From Bacillota bacterium (lineage in GTDB: Bacteria > Bacillota > Clostridia > Lachnospirales > Lachnospiraceae): a stretch of DNA of 64,000 nt. Positions 9,078 through 18,473 of the stretch are shown here, piece after piece. The position numbers were made by a program, and so were the translations under genes. Each line of letters starts with the position of its first letter. The stretch's first letter is position 1. The stretch lies in NCBI GenBank assembly GCA_023418475.1, contig JAEZZO010000042.1, positions 1-64,000 on the forward strand, in the 5' to 3' direction. Below the pieces are notes generated by a model. It was not told the DNA's origin, searched no databases, and worked only from the letters and a program-made list of their open reading frames with translations.

Positions 9078-9337
9078 TAACGGGATGCTTTCTGTTATTA
9101 AAATGGAATACATTGGTTGAATTTTATTGGTTTTTATGTTAAATTTATTTCTATAAGGTTACAAAAGCTACATAGAGAAACAAAGAGTGACTTCAAGTTT
9201 TATAAATGGAAAAAAACAGTGGTTTTATTCGTTCAATGTTCCATTTTATATGGTATTTGTGCATTGCCTTGAAGCATCAATGAATAAACATGTTGTAAAA
9301 TTGATTAAATACTGTAAACAGAAAGGTGGAAATTATA

Positions 9338-9664
9338 ATGAAGGAAGAAAACAATGGCAAGCCAGTTAAGCTTTCTGATGAAGAAATGGATATGATTGCG
9401 GGTGGCAAAGCAGTGGTTGCACAAGTGAATGGTAAAACATATGATATTTATCAATGTGATGCAGAAAACATGACCTCAGACTATTTTAATGATATCTTAA
9501 ATGGTAAACCATGCAGTGAATGGGCGACATACAGCTATAAGACAGACAGAGTGTGTACTAATTGCATGCATTACCGCTTCCACGGTGAAATGCCTGGTAA
9601 ATTAGTAAAGAATTATCTCGAGTACTTAAATAGTGAAGGATATGGGAGTAAATACGTTTATTAG
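9338..9664 (+). CDS. Double-glycine-leader peptide, possible bacteriocin/RiPP precursor
   Basis: A 108-residue product whose first 23 residues resemble a double-glycine secretion leader: acidic helix LSDEEMDMIAGG with the cleavage motif at G22-G23. The remaining 85 residues carry four cysteines (40, 59, 73, 76, the last two as CTNC) and are rich in Tyr, Asn and Asp. ATG 9338 is chosen over GTG 9326 because AAAGGTGG at 9322-9329 gives good spacing. No peptidase-containing ABC transporter, immunity gene or modification enzyme adjoins it, so it is an orphan. The Cys pattern could also bind zinc or form disulfides. The leader is recognised by pattern only; the product family is not known to me. 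Confidence 0.6.
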   Translation: MKEENNGKPVKLSDEEMDMIAGGKAVVAQVNGKTYDIYQCDAENMTSDYFNDILNGKPCSEWATYSYKTDRVCTNCMHYRFHGEMPGKLVKNYLEYLNSEGYGSKYVY

Positions 9665-9756
9665 GAGAGTCAAGGCTGGTGAACATTGATGTGTATAGAC
9701 TGGACACAAAATGAGTTAATCAGGCTTTCGGTACCTGAAACTTAACAATAAATCTA

Positions 9757-10641
9757 TCAATGGGAATATGCTCTTGGGATAATAAGGGGCATATTCCTTT
9801 TTCTTATATGGCTTGGGGTATCATGGAATCTTTCCCGGAACATACGCCGGAATAGTTTATAATTTGCAAAACCATGTAGTTCCAATAATCGAACTAAAGG
9901 AGTATTTGTTGCTATTAGGTCACGATAGATATAAGATAAGCGTAACTCATTCAGGTATTCTATATAGGTAGAGCCCATACTCGCTTTGAAAAAACGGCAG
10001 AAATATTTTGGCTGAAGGGCTGCAATACCGGCTATTTCATTAATTGTAATCGGCTTTGTATAGTTTCGATCGGTATATTCAATAATCGGCCTCAGCTTAA
10101 CTAAATTTTTAGCTCTCTTATTATAATCGAAATGCTTCATTTCGATAGAGAAATTTTGATATAAATGATATATTAAATTAAATAAAAGATTTTGAAATTG
10201 GAGATAAGCACTCGTGGAGTCTAATTCCTGAAGGAAGCGCATCTGATTAAAAATATCTTTCATTCTCATAAGTTCGGACTTTTTATTATCATTTTGCGAG
10301 TCATTATTCATTTGAAAAATAAGTGAATCGATATTTGGAATGTATTTCTTTAGAAAGGGGTGCGGTATTTGTAATAAAATAGCTTCATTTCCATGAAGAC
10401 ACTTGGTGGAATGAACTACTGTGGAATTAATAATAGTAAAATCCCCTTGTTTTAATAATTCTGCTTCATTCGCTATAGTCACTTCTAATTCACCTGAAAT
10501 AATATAGATTAATTCTAAAGCATTATGCCAATGGCTGGAGACATAACTGATTTTATCAGCAGTTATTCGATAATTAACATCTTTTCCCGTTTGCGGTAGA
10601 ATAACTTCGTGGGATAATTCAAGATTTTCACTGGTTTTCAT
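9757..10641 (-). CDS. AraC-family regulator with cupin sensor domain
   Basis: A 294-residue regulator divergent from the GH30 glycosidase and probably its activator. The N-terminal cupin shows SSHWHNALELIYIISGELEV and GDFTIINSTVVH. The C-terminal about 105 residues carry two HTH motifs (TINEIAGIAALQPKYFCRFF; HGFANYKLFRRMFRERFHDT). GGAGGA lies about 9 bp before the ATG. It is followed closely by hypothetical-peptide DNA on the other strand and has no operon partners. The inducer is unknown; a glycoside entering the GH30 route is a positional guess. Confidence 0.88.
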   Translation of the reverse strand: MKTSENLELSHEVILPQTGKDVNYRITADKISYVSSHWHNALELIYIISGELEVTIANEAELLKQGDFTIINSTVVHSTKCLHGNEAILLQIPHPFLKKYIPNIDSLIFQMNNDSQNDNKKSELMRMKDIFNQMRFLQELDSTSAYLQFQNLLFNLIYHLYQNFSIEMKHFDYNKRAKNLVKLRPIIEYTDRNYTKPITINEIAGIAALQPKYFCRFFKASMGSTYIEYLNELRLSYIYRDLIATNTPLVRLLELHGFANYKLFRRMFRERFHDTPSHIRKRNMPLIIPRAYSH

Positions 10642-10791
10642 AGGATAGGATCCTCCGTGTTCGTTACAGAAACCTCAGTATCTTATTATGATGCTTATTT
10701 TATCATTTTTTATCAAAAACAACAATACTAAAAAAGATACCATTGACCTATATATTTGTAACTATAAATGCTTATCCTAATATCTGTCCCA

Positions 10792-10800
10792 TGTTATACT
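10792..10800 (+). promoter_or_regulatory. Extended -10 promoter for the GH30 gene
   Basis: TGTTATACT is an extended -10 element (TGn plus TATACT, five of six consensus bases), 49 bp upstream of the GH30 ATG. The -35 region 17 bp upstream (TTATCC) is poor, as is common for activator-dependent promoters. The divergent AraC regulator fits this. Confidence 0.5.
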
Positions 10801-10849
10801 ATTAGCATCATAAAATAGATCATTCAAGAGAAGAATAGAAAGGATAAAA

Positions 10850-12190
10850 ATGAAAATAAAGCATGTGGTTAGTTATGAAAATAATTATTGGCAAGAAGAA
10901 GCGTTCACACTTGGTACTACCTCAAAAGATACTTTAGAACTAACGGGTGAAAAAGCCCAGGAAATCTTAGGCTTCGGAGGATGCTTTAATGAGTTGGGAT
11001 GGGCGGCATTACAATTGATTGCGCAAGATAAGAGAAATGAATTTTTAGATGAATTATTTTTAGAAGAAAATTGTAACTTTAACTATGGGCGAATTCCGAT
11101 CGGAGCAAATGATTTTAGTATAGAATGGTACAGCTGTGATGAAGCGGCAGATGATTATGAACTCAAACATTTTAACATAGAGAGGGATAAGAAATATACA
11201 ATACCATTTATCAAAGAAGCGCAAAAAAGGCAGAAACAATTTTTTGTATTTGCTTCACCCTGGAGCCCGCCAACCTGGATGAAGACGAAAAAAGCATATA
11301 ACTATGGCACATTGAGAAACGAAGATAGGGTATTAGAGTCATATGCAAAATATTACGTTAAATTTGTGCAGGCGTATGAAAAAGAAAATGTACAGGTGTC
11401 ACAAGTCCATGTTCAAAACGAGCCAATGGCTGACCAGAAATTTCCATCCTGTATGTGGAACGGTGAACAAATGCGTGATTTTATTAAGTATCACTTGGGA
11501 CCACAGTTTGAAAAAGCAGGATTGGATACGCAATTATGGCTTGGAACCATAAACGGACCTTTTGTTGATTTTATGCTTCCGGGAATGTCTGCTCCATTCT
11601 CCGAATTTTATGATCAATTTGCAAATACCATACTATCGGATGAGAAAGCACGCGGATACCTTCATGGAGTAGGGTTACAATGGGGTGGAAAGCATGTTAT
11701 GGAGCAGATTGCAGTAAGCTATCCGGAAATGCATTATATGCAAACAGAAAGCGAATGTGGTGATGGTTTCAATTCCTGGGAGCATATGGAGTATATATTT
11801 AATCAAATGTGGTTTTATTTCCGGCATGGAGCAGAACGCTATACGTATTGGAACATGGCTCTAGAAGATGGAGGAATCTCTACCTGGGGATGGAAGCAGA
11901 ATTCATTATGTACGATAAATCCTGAAACAAAAGAACTTAAGTTGCAGCCTGAGTTTTATTTAATGAAGCACTTTTCACATTTTGTAAAAAAGGGAGCCAG
12001 ATTATTAAAGACTAAAGGACACTGGACTTCTAATACGGCAGCATTTGAAAATCCAGATGGATCGATTATACTAGTTGTTGCCAGCAATATGAACAGGGAT
12101 AGAGATTTTAGCTTTGAATATGGGGAAGAATCGTTCTCAGCTGTCATAAAAGCACATAGTATTCATACATTTCAGCTACTAAGTAAATAA
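10850..12190 (+). CDS. GH30-family glycoside hydrolase, cytoplasmic
   Basis: A retaining beta-glycosidase of the glucosylceramidase/O-glycosyl hydrolase group (GH30). It starts without a signal peptide, so it acts on imported sugars. Family landmarks are GFGGCFNELGWAAL (about 41-54), FASPWSPPTWMKT (about 134-146), the acid/base E191 in HVQNEPMA and the nucleophile E300 in MQTESECGD. A C-terminal beta domain ends in AVIKAHSIHTFQL, as usual for GH30. The 446-residue length is complete. Subfamily, and hence choice between beta-glucosidase, beta-xylosidase and beta-fucosidase, cannot be read from sequence by eye. It is a single-gene unit with its own terminator and a divergent AraC regulator. Confidence 0.85.
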   Translation: MKIKHVVSYENNYWQEEAFTLGTTSKDTLELTGEKAQEILGFGGCFNELGWAALQLIAQDKRNEFLDELFLEENCNFNYGRIPIGANDFSIEWYSCDEAADDYELKHFNIERDKKYTIPFIKEAQKRQKQFFVFASPWSPPTWMKTKKAYNYGTLRNEDRVLESYAKYYVKFVQAYEKENVQVSQVHVQNEPMADQKFPSCMWNGEQMRDFIKYHLGPQFEKAGLDTQLWLGTINGPFVDFMLPGMSAPFSEFYDQFANTILSDEKARGYLHGVGLQWGGKHVMEQIAVSYPEMHYMQTESECGDGFNSWEHMEYIFNQMWFYFRHGAERYTYWNMALEDGGISTWGWKQNSLCTINPETKELKLQPEFYLMKHFSHFVKKGARLLKTKGHWTSNTAAFENPDGSIILVVASNMNRDRDFSFEYGEESFSAVIKAHSIHTFQLLSK

Positions 12191-12276
12191 GTACCTTTTT
12201 GAATTAAAACAAACAAGCACACACATCGAAACCGGAAATCGAATAACAAAAAATACACGAATACCTTAGCAAGAGG

Positions 12277-12344
12277 AAAGGATTAATCAGTAAAACCTTT
12301 GGTTAGAAATATATAAACTAAAGATTACTGGTTGATCTTTTTTT
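12277..12344 (+). terminator. Rho-independent terminator after GH30
   Basis: AAAGGATTAATCAGTAA (12277-12293) pairs with TTACTGGTTGATCTTT (about 12325-12340), with one bulged G and G-U wobbles, followed by a T-rich run. The rest of the 12191-12493 gap is AT-rich and shows no other feature. Confidence 0.65.
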
Positions 12345-12493
12345 GTATATTAATAAAGCTGGATATCAATTGAAAATGCATAAATTGGTAAAAATAAATA
12401 AATGTATGTAAAAATAGTGCGTCAAGAAGTAAAAAAATAACATTTATGTTTGGAATAATTAATTATATAATGAGAATTGAAAGAGGTAAATAT

Positions 12494-13078
12494 ATGAAAT
12501 TAGTAAAATTTATTCCGGTCTTGGCAGTAATGACTCTCATACTACTGTCGATGACAGCATGCAGTAAGAATGGGAATACCACTGCTACATCAAAGGAAGT
12601 AAAGCAAATATGCGGAAGCTGGGCATATTCACATGATAAAGAGACTGCAATAGCAGTATTTCGTGAAGATGGCACTGCACAATATGAAGACAAGAACTAT
12701 TCCTTTGATTGTGACAGCCAGTTTATTAAGCTAAAAGATACAGATGGTGATACCACACAGCTTCGCTATACTTTGGATGAGAAGGGAATGTATCTCTATA
12801 GCAATAATACATATACTTTTTGTGGCGAGGGTATGCCGGATGGTCTGGTTGGTGAATGGTCATGTGCTGAAAAAAACTGGTCCTATTCCTTTACGGAGGA
12901 GGGAACATATATGGAAGATGGTTTTTTTTCCGGACACTATACAGTAGATGATGAAAATTCTACCTTTCAGCTTATTTACAATGATCACTTTGAAGATACA
13001 ATTTGTTTTTATCAGTTGGAAAAAGATAAGTTGCAAATTGAATATCCGTGGCGCATGGTTAAAATGAGTGAGATATAA
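12494..13078 (+). CDS. Putative lipoprotein of unknown function
   Basis: A 194-residue secreted lipoprotein: MKLVKFIPVLAVMTLILLS is followed by the lipobox MTACS, so Cys24 would be lipidated. ATG 12494 has AGAGG at 12482-12486; the upstream in-frame ATG lacks such a site. The mature part contains two related beta-rich halves, each with a GSW or GEWSC motif and a short acidic strand pattern (ICGSWAYSHDKETAIAVF; LVGEWSCAEKNWSYSF), like small lipocalin-type or DUF-type Firmicute lipoproteins. No enzymatic motif is seen. It lies 118 bp before the sugar-binding lipoprotein gene, and a functional link is uncertain. Confidence 0.7.
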   Translation: MKLVKFIPVLAVMTLILLSMTACSKNGNTTATSKEVKQICGSWAYSHDKETAIAVFREDGTAQYEDKNYSFDCDSQFIKLKDTDGDTTQLRYTLDEKGMYLYSNNTYTFCGEGMPDGLVGEWSCAEKNWSYSFTEEGTYMEDGFFSGHYTVDDENSTFQLIYNDHFEDTICFYQLEKDKLQIEYPWRMVKMSEI

Positions 13079-13196
13079 CAGAGATGGAGATGTGATTTGA
13101 ACTTAACTGATATTTGGCAGAAAGCCAAATGTTTCAAAGACTTTTTTAAGTCAAATCATATTAACATAAATAAAACATTTTATGAGGAGGAGTACT

Positions 13197-14522
13197 ATGA
13201 AAAAAATTATTTCATTACTACTGGCGGTGGGGATGATGATATCTCTCGTTGGATGCGGAAAATCTTCCGAAACCCAAGCACCTGCCGAGACCGAAACACC
13301 TGCTGCAACCCAGGCAGCTGCCGCAACGCAGGCACCTGCTGCAGACTCAAGTAAGCCTACAGACTTATCAATGTGGTGTATAGCAGTAGAGAGTGATTCA
13401 AATCGCCATGCTTACGAAACTTCTATCGCTGATTTCCAGAAAGCTCATCCGGAAATCAATCTCAAATGGGAAGCTACCCAAAACCAGGATTATAAGACAA
13501 AGATTAAGGCTGCTGCAGCAGCTAATGAACTGCCGGATGTCTTCTTTACATGGGGCGGCGGGTTCCTTAGAGATTTTGTTGATGCTGGCCGTATTTATTG
13601 CCTGGATGATGCTTATAAAAATTATTCTTCTGAACTGCCTGATAAAGTGTTAACAAATCACAAAGTTGATGGCAAACTCTATGGCGCACCTACAAACTAT
13701 AACGTTGTGGCTATGTTTGCTAATACGGATCTTCTTAAACAAGCAGGTTATGATAAAGTTCCGGCTACATATGATGATCTGATGGCTTGCTGTGATGCTC
13801 TTGTGAAAAAAGGAATTATTCCTTTTGGATGTTCAGGAAAAGAGACCTGGTGTGTTACCGAGTATCTTGAGTCAATTATCGAGAAGAGCGTTGGTGCATC
13901 TGCACTTACCGATATGTATCTTGGCAAAGCTTCCTGGAATAACCCGGGTGTTATAAAGGCAGTTGATAACTTCCAATCAATGATTAAAAACAAGTATTTT
14001 GATCCGGATGGTATGGCACTTAGTAATGACGAAGTAAAAGCAAACTTCACAGCAGGAAAGTATGCATTCTATATTAATGGTACATGGAACTGTGCAAGTT
14101 TTGTTGATATAGCTGAAAAAGTTCAGATTGCTGAATTCCCGGTTATTGATTCTACAAAGTCTCAGCTGGGCGAGCTCATCGGAGGACCTAGTGATTCACT
14201 TGCTGTTTCAGCTACTTCTAAGAATCCAGAAGCTGCTGCAAAGGCTGCTTTTGAAATTGCTAAGGGCGTATGCCATTATGGTTATCTTGATGGCAACGGA
14301 CTTCCTGCATGGAATGTTGATTATGACACAAGTAAGCTCAATAAACTGACATTGGCAGTGGCTGATATTATGAATAATTCAAAACAGAGCGTACTATTTG
14401 GGGATGGTATTCAGTCTGCTGATAATGCAAATATTTATCTTGACTATGTAAACCAGATTTATGCTTCTGCTATTGATGGCAAGGCATTCGCTGAAGGTCT
14501 TGATAAAGATCTTAAAAAATAA
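13197..14522 (+). CDS. CUT1 sugar ABC transporter substrate-binding lipoprotein
   Basis: Extracellular lipid-anchored receptor of a sugar importer. ATG 13197 is preceded by GAGGAGG at 13184-13190. The signal MKKIISLLLAVGMMISLVGC carries the lipobox LVGC (lipidated Cys20). An Ala/Thr/Pro/Gln-rich linker (about residues 26-55) tethers the binding domain, which has the family 1 pattern (FQKAHPEINLKWEA, KLYGAPTNYNVVAMFANTDL, FTAGKYAFYINGTWN). Two permease genes follow with no ATPase, so a shared MsmK-type ATPase elsewhere is expected. The adjacent YesM/YesN pair probably controls the operon. The substrate is unknown; oligosaccharides of xylan or glucan are plausible. Confidence 0.92.
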   Translation: MKKIISLLLAVGMMISLVGCGKSSETQAPAETETPAATQAAAATQAPAADSSKPTDLSMWCIAVESDSNRHAYETSIADFQKAHPEINLKWEATQNQDYKTKIKAAAAANELPDVFFTWGGGFLRDFVDAGRIYCLDDAYKNYSSELPDKVLTNHKVDGKLYGAPTNYNVVAMFANTDLLKQAGYDKVPATYDDLMACCDALVKKGIIPFGCSGKETWCVTEYLESIIEKSVGASALTDMYLGKASWNNPGVIKAVDNFQSMIKNKYFDPDGMALSNDEVKANFTAGKYAFYINGTWNCASFVDIAEKVQIAEFPVIDSTKSQLGELIGGPSDSLAVSATSKNPEAAAKAAFEIAKGVCHYGYLDGNGLPAWNVDYDTSKLNKLTLAVADIMNNSKQSVLFGDGIQSADNANIYLDYVNQIYASAIDGKAFAEGLDKDLKK

Positions 14523-14597
14523 TTCTGGGAAGTACATGATAATTTAAGATACATGAATGAGGACCGCAAACAATAAGGTTCTAATTCGGTAAAGAAG

Positions 14598-14647
14598 GAA
14601 GCGGTTTCCCAACGATTGTCTGGATTAAAATCATTAGGAGCCGCTTC
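14598..14647 (+). promoter_or_regulatory. Intercistronic hairpin between binding protein and permease genes
   Basis: GAAGCGG (14598-14604) pairs with CCGCTTC (14641-14647), with flanking A/T extension. It lies in the 149-bp gap after the binding-protein gene. Hairpins here commonly stabilise the binding-protein mRNA or partly terminate transcription, so that the binding protein outnumbers the permeases. The function is inferred from position. Confidence 0.5.
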
Positions 14648-14671
14648 TTATCTATTAGGGAAGGAATCAAG

Positions 14672-15553
14672 ATGAAAAAACTATATAGTAATAAGCTAAC
14701 AATTATTCTTTTTATTCTCCCTGCGCTGCTGCTTTTTCTTCTCATTCTTGTTGCACCGATTTTTATATCGGGCTATTACAGTCTTTTTGATATGAACGGT
14801 TTTGGCAAAAGGACTTTCATTGGATTGGAAAATTATGGAGAACTGTTTACCAGTAATTCAATTGGCTTTGTGAAGGCCCTCGGCAATGCGTTGCTTTTGG
14901 CATTGCTTTCGGTAGTAATTCAATTGCCTCTTGCACTGGGGCTTGCACTTCTTCTCGGCAAGGGAAGAAAAGGGGAACGTGGTCTCCTTTCAATTTATTT
15001 TATGCCTGTACTTATATCTACTGTAGTTATCGGTCAGCTCTGGCTGAAGATTTACAACCCGTCCTACGGCCTACTTAATGTAATGTTAAAAAGTATTGGC
15101 TTGGATGGTTTAGCAAAAATTTGGCTTGGAGATACAAAAACTGCACTTGGTGCTGTTTTTGTACCTATTTTATGGCAATATGTCGGTTATCATATGCTGC
15201 TGATGTTTGCAGGCATCAAGAGTGTTCCGCCCGAATACCGTGAGGCAGCAATGATTGATGGAGCCAGAGAAGGACAGGTAAATCGCTATATTGTTTTACC
15301 GTACATAAAGCCTATCCTGAAGATATGTACTATATTTGCTGTTACAGGTTCCCTGAAGTCTTTTGACTTAATCTATGTATTGACAAATGGCACACCACTG
15401 CACTCTACAGAGGTGCCAAGTACACTGATGATAAGTATGTTGTTCCTGCGTAATAGATATGGTATGGGCAGTACGATGGCTTTCCTTCTCATCATTTTAT
15501 GCTTTGCATTTGCTCTGGTTATTAGCTTTATATTTAGGGATAAGGAGGATTAA
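14672..15553 (+). CDS. CUT1 sugar ABC transporter permease (MalF/UgpA type)
   Basis: Integral membrane subunit of the importer, 293 residues with six predicted membrane segments, the first at about residues 9-32. The cytoplasmic EAA loop that docks to the ATPase reads EYREAAMIDGAREGQVNRYI. AAGGAA lies 8 bp before the ATG. It is spaced only 4 bp from the second permease, so the two are translated together as the transmembrane heterodimer. Confidence 0.93.
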   Translation: MKKLYSNKLTIILFILPALLLFLLILVAPIFISGYYSLFDMNGFGKRTFIGLENYGELFTSNSIGFVKALGNALLLALLSVVIQLPLALGLALLLGKGRKGERGLLSIYFMPVLISTVVIGQLWLKIYNPSYGLLNVMLKSIGLDGLAKIWLGDTKTALGAVFVPILWQYVGYHMLLMFAGIKSVPPEYREAAMIDGAREGQVNRYIVLPYIKPILKICTIFAVTGSLKSFDLIYVLTNGTPLHSTEVPSTLMISMLFLRNRYGMGSTMAFLLIILCFAFALVISFIFRDKED

Positions 15554-15557
15554 CAAC

Positions 15558-16442
15558 ATGAAAAACGGAGATCAAAACAAGAAATCCAGACCCCTGGGCA
15601 ATTCCCTCCTGAAGAAAGATGGTATGGGCAAAGAGTTTTGGGTATATATAATATTTGGTATCTGGGCGCTAATTAACCTGTTCCCTGTCTATTGGATGTT
15701 TACCTTCTCACTCAAGAGCAACGAGGAAATATTTGGAAGCAACATTGCAGGTCTTCCGAAACAATGGCTGTGGTCAAATTATGAAAAGGCATTGGGTGCC
15801 GGGCATATAGGAAAATATTTTTTGAATAGTACGATTATTGCTATTATAACCATTGCAATCGTTATGCTGTTTTCGCTTATGGCAACCTTTGCCCTAACAA
15901 GATTTATCTGGAATGGAAAGAAGCGAATGAATGCATTTTTTATGCTTGGTTTAACAATTCCTATTCATGCGGCAATTGTACCAATCTATGTTACATTATC
16001 AAAACTCCATTTACTTAATTCTTATTTTTCTCTTATTATTCCCTACGCTGCCTTTTCCCTGGCAATGGGGATACTGATATGTACAGGTTTCATGCAGGAA
16101 TTACCCATGGATCTTGATGAGGCAGCATGTATTGATGGCTGCGGGGTATGGGGTATTTTCTTCCGAATTATAGTACCACTGATGAAACCGGCTGTTGCAA
16201 CCGTGTCAATTTACACATTTCTACAATGTTGGAATGAGCTGATGTTTGCAACTGTCTTTATTAGTGATTCAGCACATAAAACACTGCCAGTTGGTGTTCA
16301 GGGCTTCTACGGACAGTATAATACGGATTGGGGTCCTATCGGTGCGGCGCTGGTCTTAGCGACATTCCCGACACTTTTATTCTACATATTCTTTAGCAAG
16401 AAAATACAAGATAGCTTCATTGCAGGTGCAATCAAGGGTTAG
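15558..16442 (+). CDS. CUT1 sugar ABC transporter permease (MalG/UgpE type)
   Basis: Second membrane subunit, 294 residues, six predicted membrane segments. ATG 15558 is chosen because AAGGAGG at 15542-15548 precedes it; longer readings overlap the upstream permease. The EAA loop is MDLDEAACIDGCGVWGIFFR, and the C-terminus ends QDSFIAGAIKG, which is characteristic of MalG-type permeases. The 261-bp gap after it has a CTCTGTT/AACAGAG hairpin (16478-16508) but no clear U tract, so part of the transcript may continue into the histidine kinase gene. Confidence 0.93.
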   Translation: MKNGDQNKKSRPLGNSLLKKDGMGKEFWVYIIFGIWALINLFPVYWMFTFSLKSNEEIFGSNIAGLPKQWLWSNYEKALGAGHIGKYFLNSTIIAIITIAIVMLFSLMATFALTRFIWNGKKRMNAFFMLGLTIPIHAAIVPIYVTLSKLHLLNSYFSLIIPYAAFSLAMGILICTGFMQELPMDLDEAACIDGCGVWGIFFRIIVPLMKPAVATVSIYTFLQCWNELMFATVFISDSAHKTLPVGVQGFYGQYNTDWGPIGAALVLATFPTLLFYIFFSKKIQDSFIAGAIKG

Positions 16443-16703
16443 TGATAAGTTAATATTTGTTCCGGATGGGTTTCGGGCTCTGTTTCAGTAGATTAATACG
16501 TAACAGAGTCGGAAACTCTTTGTATTCTGTTGCTATCAGCAGTATTGTAGCTACGTTATTATCAGTGGGTGCTTCTTCTTTGCGGTGGACAGTAACTTTT
16601 GAATGTACTTTATTGAAAATAAATTATGGATGTGGTACGATACGTATGGTAAGATATGGTATAATATAGTAAAAATAGCATTTATTATAATTGAGGTGCA
16701 GAA

Positions 16704-18473
16704 ATGATGCATGGCGGCAATAAAACAAAACGCGATGTTAAAATGTCACTGCAGCAAACAACCCTGTTAATGCTTTTTATTCTGTTGTTATTTTTCTGTA
16801 TGATGTTTGTGATAGCAACCTTTATCGTAATCAAGAAAACAGAAGATGATTTCAAAATAAGAACATCGGAAACGGCGGTCAATAATGTGGTCTCCACCAT
16901 TAAAGCAAGTTTGGAGAACTACAATTATTTATCTCGTCGTATTATGGTTACAGATAGTGTTGTGAGATTTTTAAAAGCGAAAGAATTAAATGGAGATTTG
17001 AAGTATGAAGCAAGATGGGGGATATCTGTAATACAAAGTTTGTATGGCAATGTTGATTCGGTATACATTATGCGTAAAGACGGTAAGAGTATAAGTACAG
17101 GAATAGGTACTTATTCAATTAATATGAACAGCGTAGAGCGTTCTAATATATTAAATGCACGTGGTGCAACAGTTTTTTCTATTAATGGCAATGGAACATT
17201 CATGAAAAGAGGCAGTAGGCCATTGCTTACAATGTCTCGTGCAGTATACGACGTTAATTCACAAAAGCTCTTAGGAATACTGATAATTAACATATCCAGC
17301 AATGTATTTGACGATACCTTTACACTGCAAAATTCCAGCGGTATGTGTATACTTGACAGTAAGGGCACACTTCTGTGCGGAAATAAAGAAATTGCAGCAT
17401 TGTATGATAGTGACTATAATAGCCAAACTATGGCATATAAGGATATACACTTAGGTGGTGAGAAGAAGACACTAACCGGCAGATTGGCGGTAGAACCGCT
17501 GATTGTTTTATGTGCGAGCGGCAAGGGCGCTGAAGCACTGCCGCGAGATACAATCTATGCACTGATGTTGACACTGATAGCATTTATCCTGTCTTTCATG
17601 ATATGTGCCTGGTTTATTACAGTCAATGTTGCTCAACCGATCAGAAATCTTAGTACAGCAATGGAACGTACCAAGTCTTCCGGATGGCTTAAGAAAATTG
17701 ATACCGAAATGCCAAACAATGAAATTGGCAGGTTGGCTGAAAGCTACAATAGTATGATAGAATATCTCAATGAGCTGTTCAATCGTCAGCTAGCGGATGA
17801 AAAAAATGTGCAGAAAGCAGAAATGCGTGTACTCCAGGAACAGATAAAGCCACATTTTCTTTATAATACGCTGGAAACGATCAGCTACATGGCGGTGCAG
17901 GAGAATGCATGCGAAGTACACGATGCACTGGAGACACTGGGAAGCTTTTATCGTAATTTTCTCAGCAAAGGCGATCGTGAGATACCACTGCAGCGTGAGC
18001 TGCGTATCACACAGGATTATCTCTCCCTGCAAAAGCTGCGGTATGGAAATATCTTTGAGGATGAGTATATTCTTGACGAAACTACGCTTGATTATATGAT
18101 ACCTAAGCTGATTCTTCAACCGCTTGTGGAAAACAGCATCTACCATGGAGTGCGTCTCAAAGGTGAAAAGTGCCTTATTCGTATCACTACCCGTATGGAA
18201 GAGGATGGTTTGTATATACTTGTGTATGATTCTGGCGTTGGCATGAGCAATGAGCAAATCAAAAACGTGCTGGAGGCAAGCGAGGTGGAGGATGTAAAGA
18301 TATTGTCTGGTTTCGGCTTGCGTGGTACCATCAATCGGATACGTTATTACTATGATTATGATAACGTAATACAGATACGGAGCGAGCCGGGTGAATATAC
18401 TGAAATTGAGATATACATTCCCAAGATTAGGGAGACAAAAACAGTGGGGGGAAAACCATGTACCGAGTTATGA
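16704..18473 (+). CDS. YesM-type sensor histidine kinase
   Basis: Membrane sensor kinase, probably detecting an extracellular sugar. GAGGTG lies 6 bp before ATG 16704. Membrane segments are at about residues 20-45 and 285-310, enclosing an extracytoplasmic Cache-like sensor. A HAMP domain follows (about 310-360). The phospho-acceptor is H384 in IKPHFLYNTLE, the HisKA-like His-kinase signature, and the ATPase domain shows LQPLVENSIYHG and a G-box near SGVGMSNEQ and GFGLRGTINR. It overlaps the response-regulator start by 16 bp, so translation is coupled. Location after the CUT1 permeases suggests it controls that transporter. Confidence 0.92.
   Translation: MMHGGNKTKRDVKMSLQQTTLLMLFILLLFFCMMFVIATFIVIKKTEDDFKIRTSETAVNNVVSTIKASLENYNYLSRRIMVTDSVVRFLKAKELNGDLKYEARWGISVIQSLYGNVDSVYIMRKDGKSISTGIGTYSINMNSVERSNILNARGATVFSINGNGTFMKRGSRPLLTMSRAVYDVNSQKLLGILIINISSNVFDDTFTLQNSSGMCILDSKGTLLCGNKEIAALYDSDYNSQTMAYKDIHLGGEKKTLTGRLAVEPLIVLCASGKGAEALPRDTIYALMLTLIAFILSFMICAWFITVNVAQPIRNLSTAMERTKSSGWLKKIDTEMPNNEIGRLAESYNSMIEYLNELFNRQLADEKNVQKAEMRVLQEQIKPHFLYNTLETISYMAVQENACEVHDALETLGSFYRNFLSKGDREIPLQRELRITQDYLSLQKLRYGNIFEDEYILDETTLDYMIPKLILQPLVENSIYHGVRLKGEKCLIRITTRMEEDGLYILVYDSGVGMSNEQIKNVLEASEVEDVKILSGFGLRGTINRIRYYYDYDNVIQIRSEPGEYTEIEIYIPKIRETKTVGGKPCTEL

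Noticed and set aside
9187..9369. 60-codon ORF overlapping the GG-leader peptide start
   Set aside because: It overlaps the better-supported peptide gene in another frame and lacks a ribosome binding site.
16457..16669. Small ORF of 70 codons between permease and kinase genes
   Set aside because: No ribosome binding site, no recognisable composition, and it overlaps likely regulatory sequence.
17790..18257. 155-codon antisense ORF within the YesM-type kinase gene
   Set aside because: It lies wholly within a well-supported coding sequence and encodes no recognisable protein.
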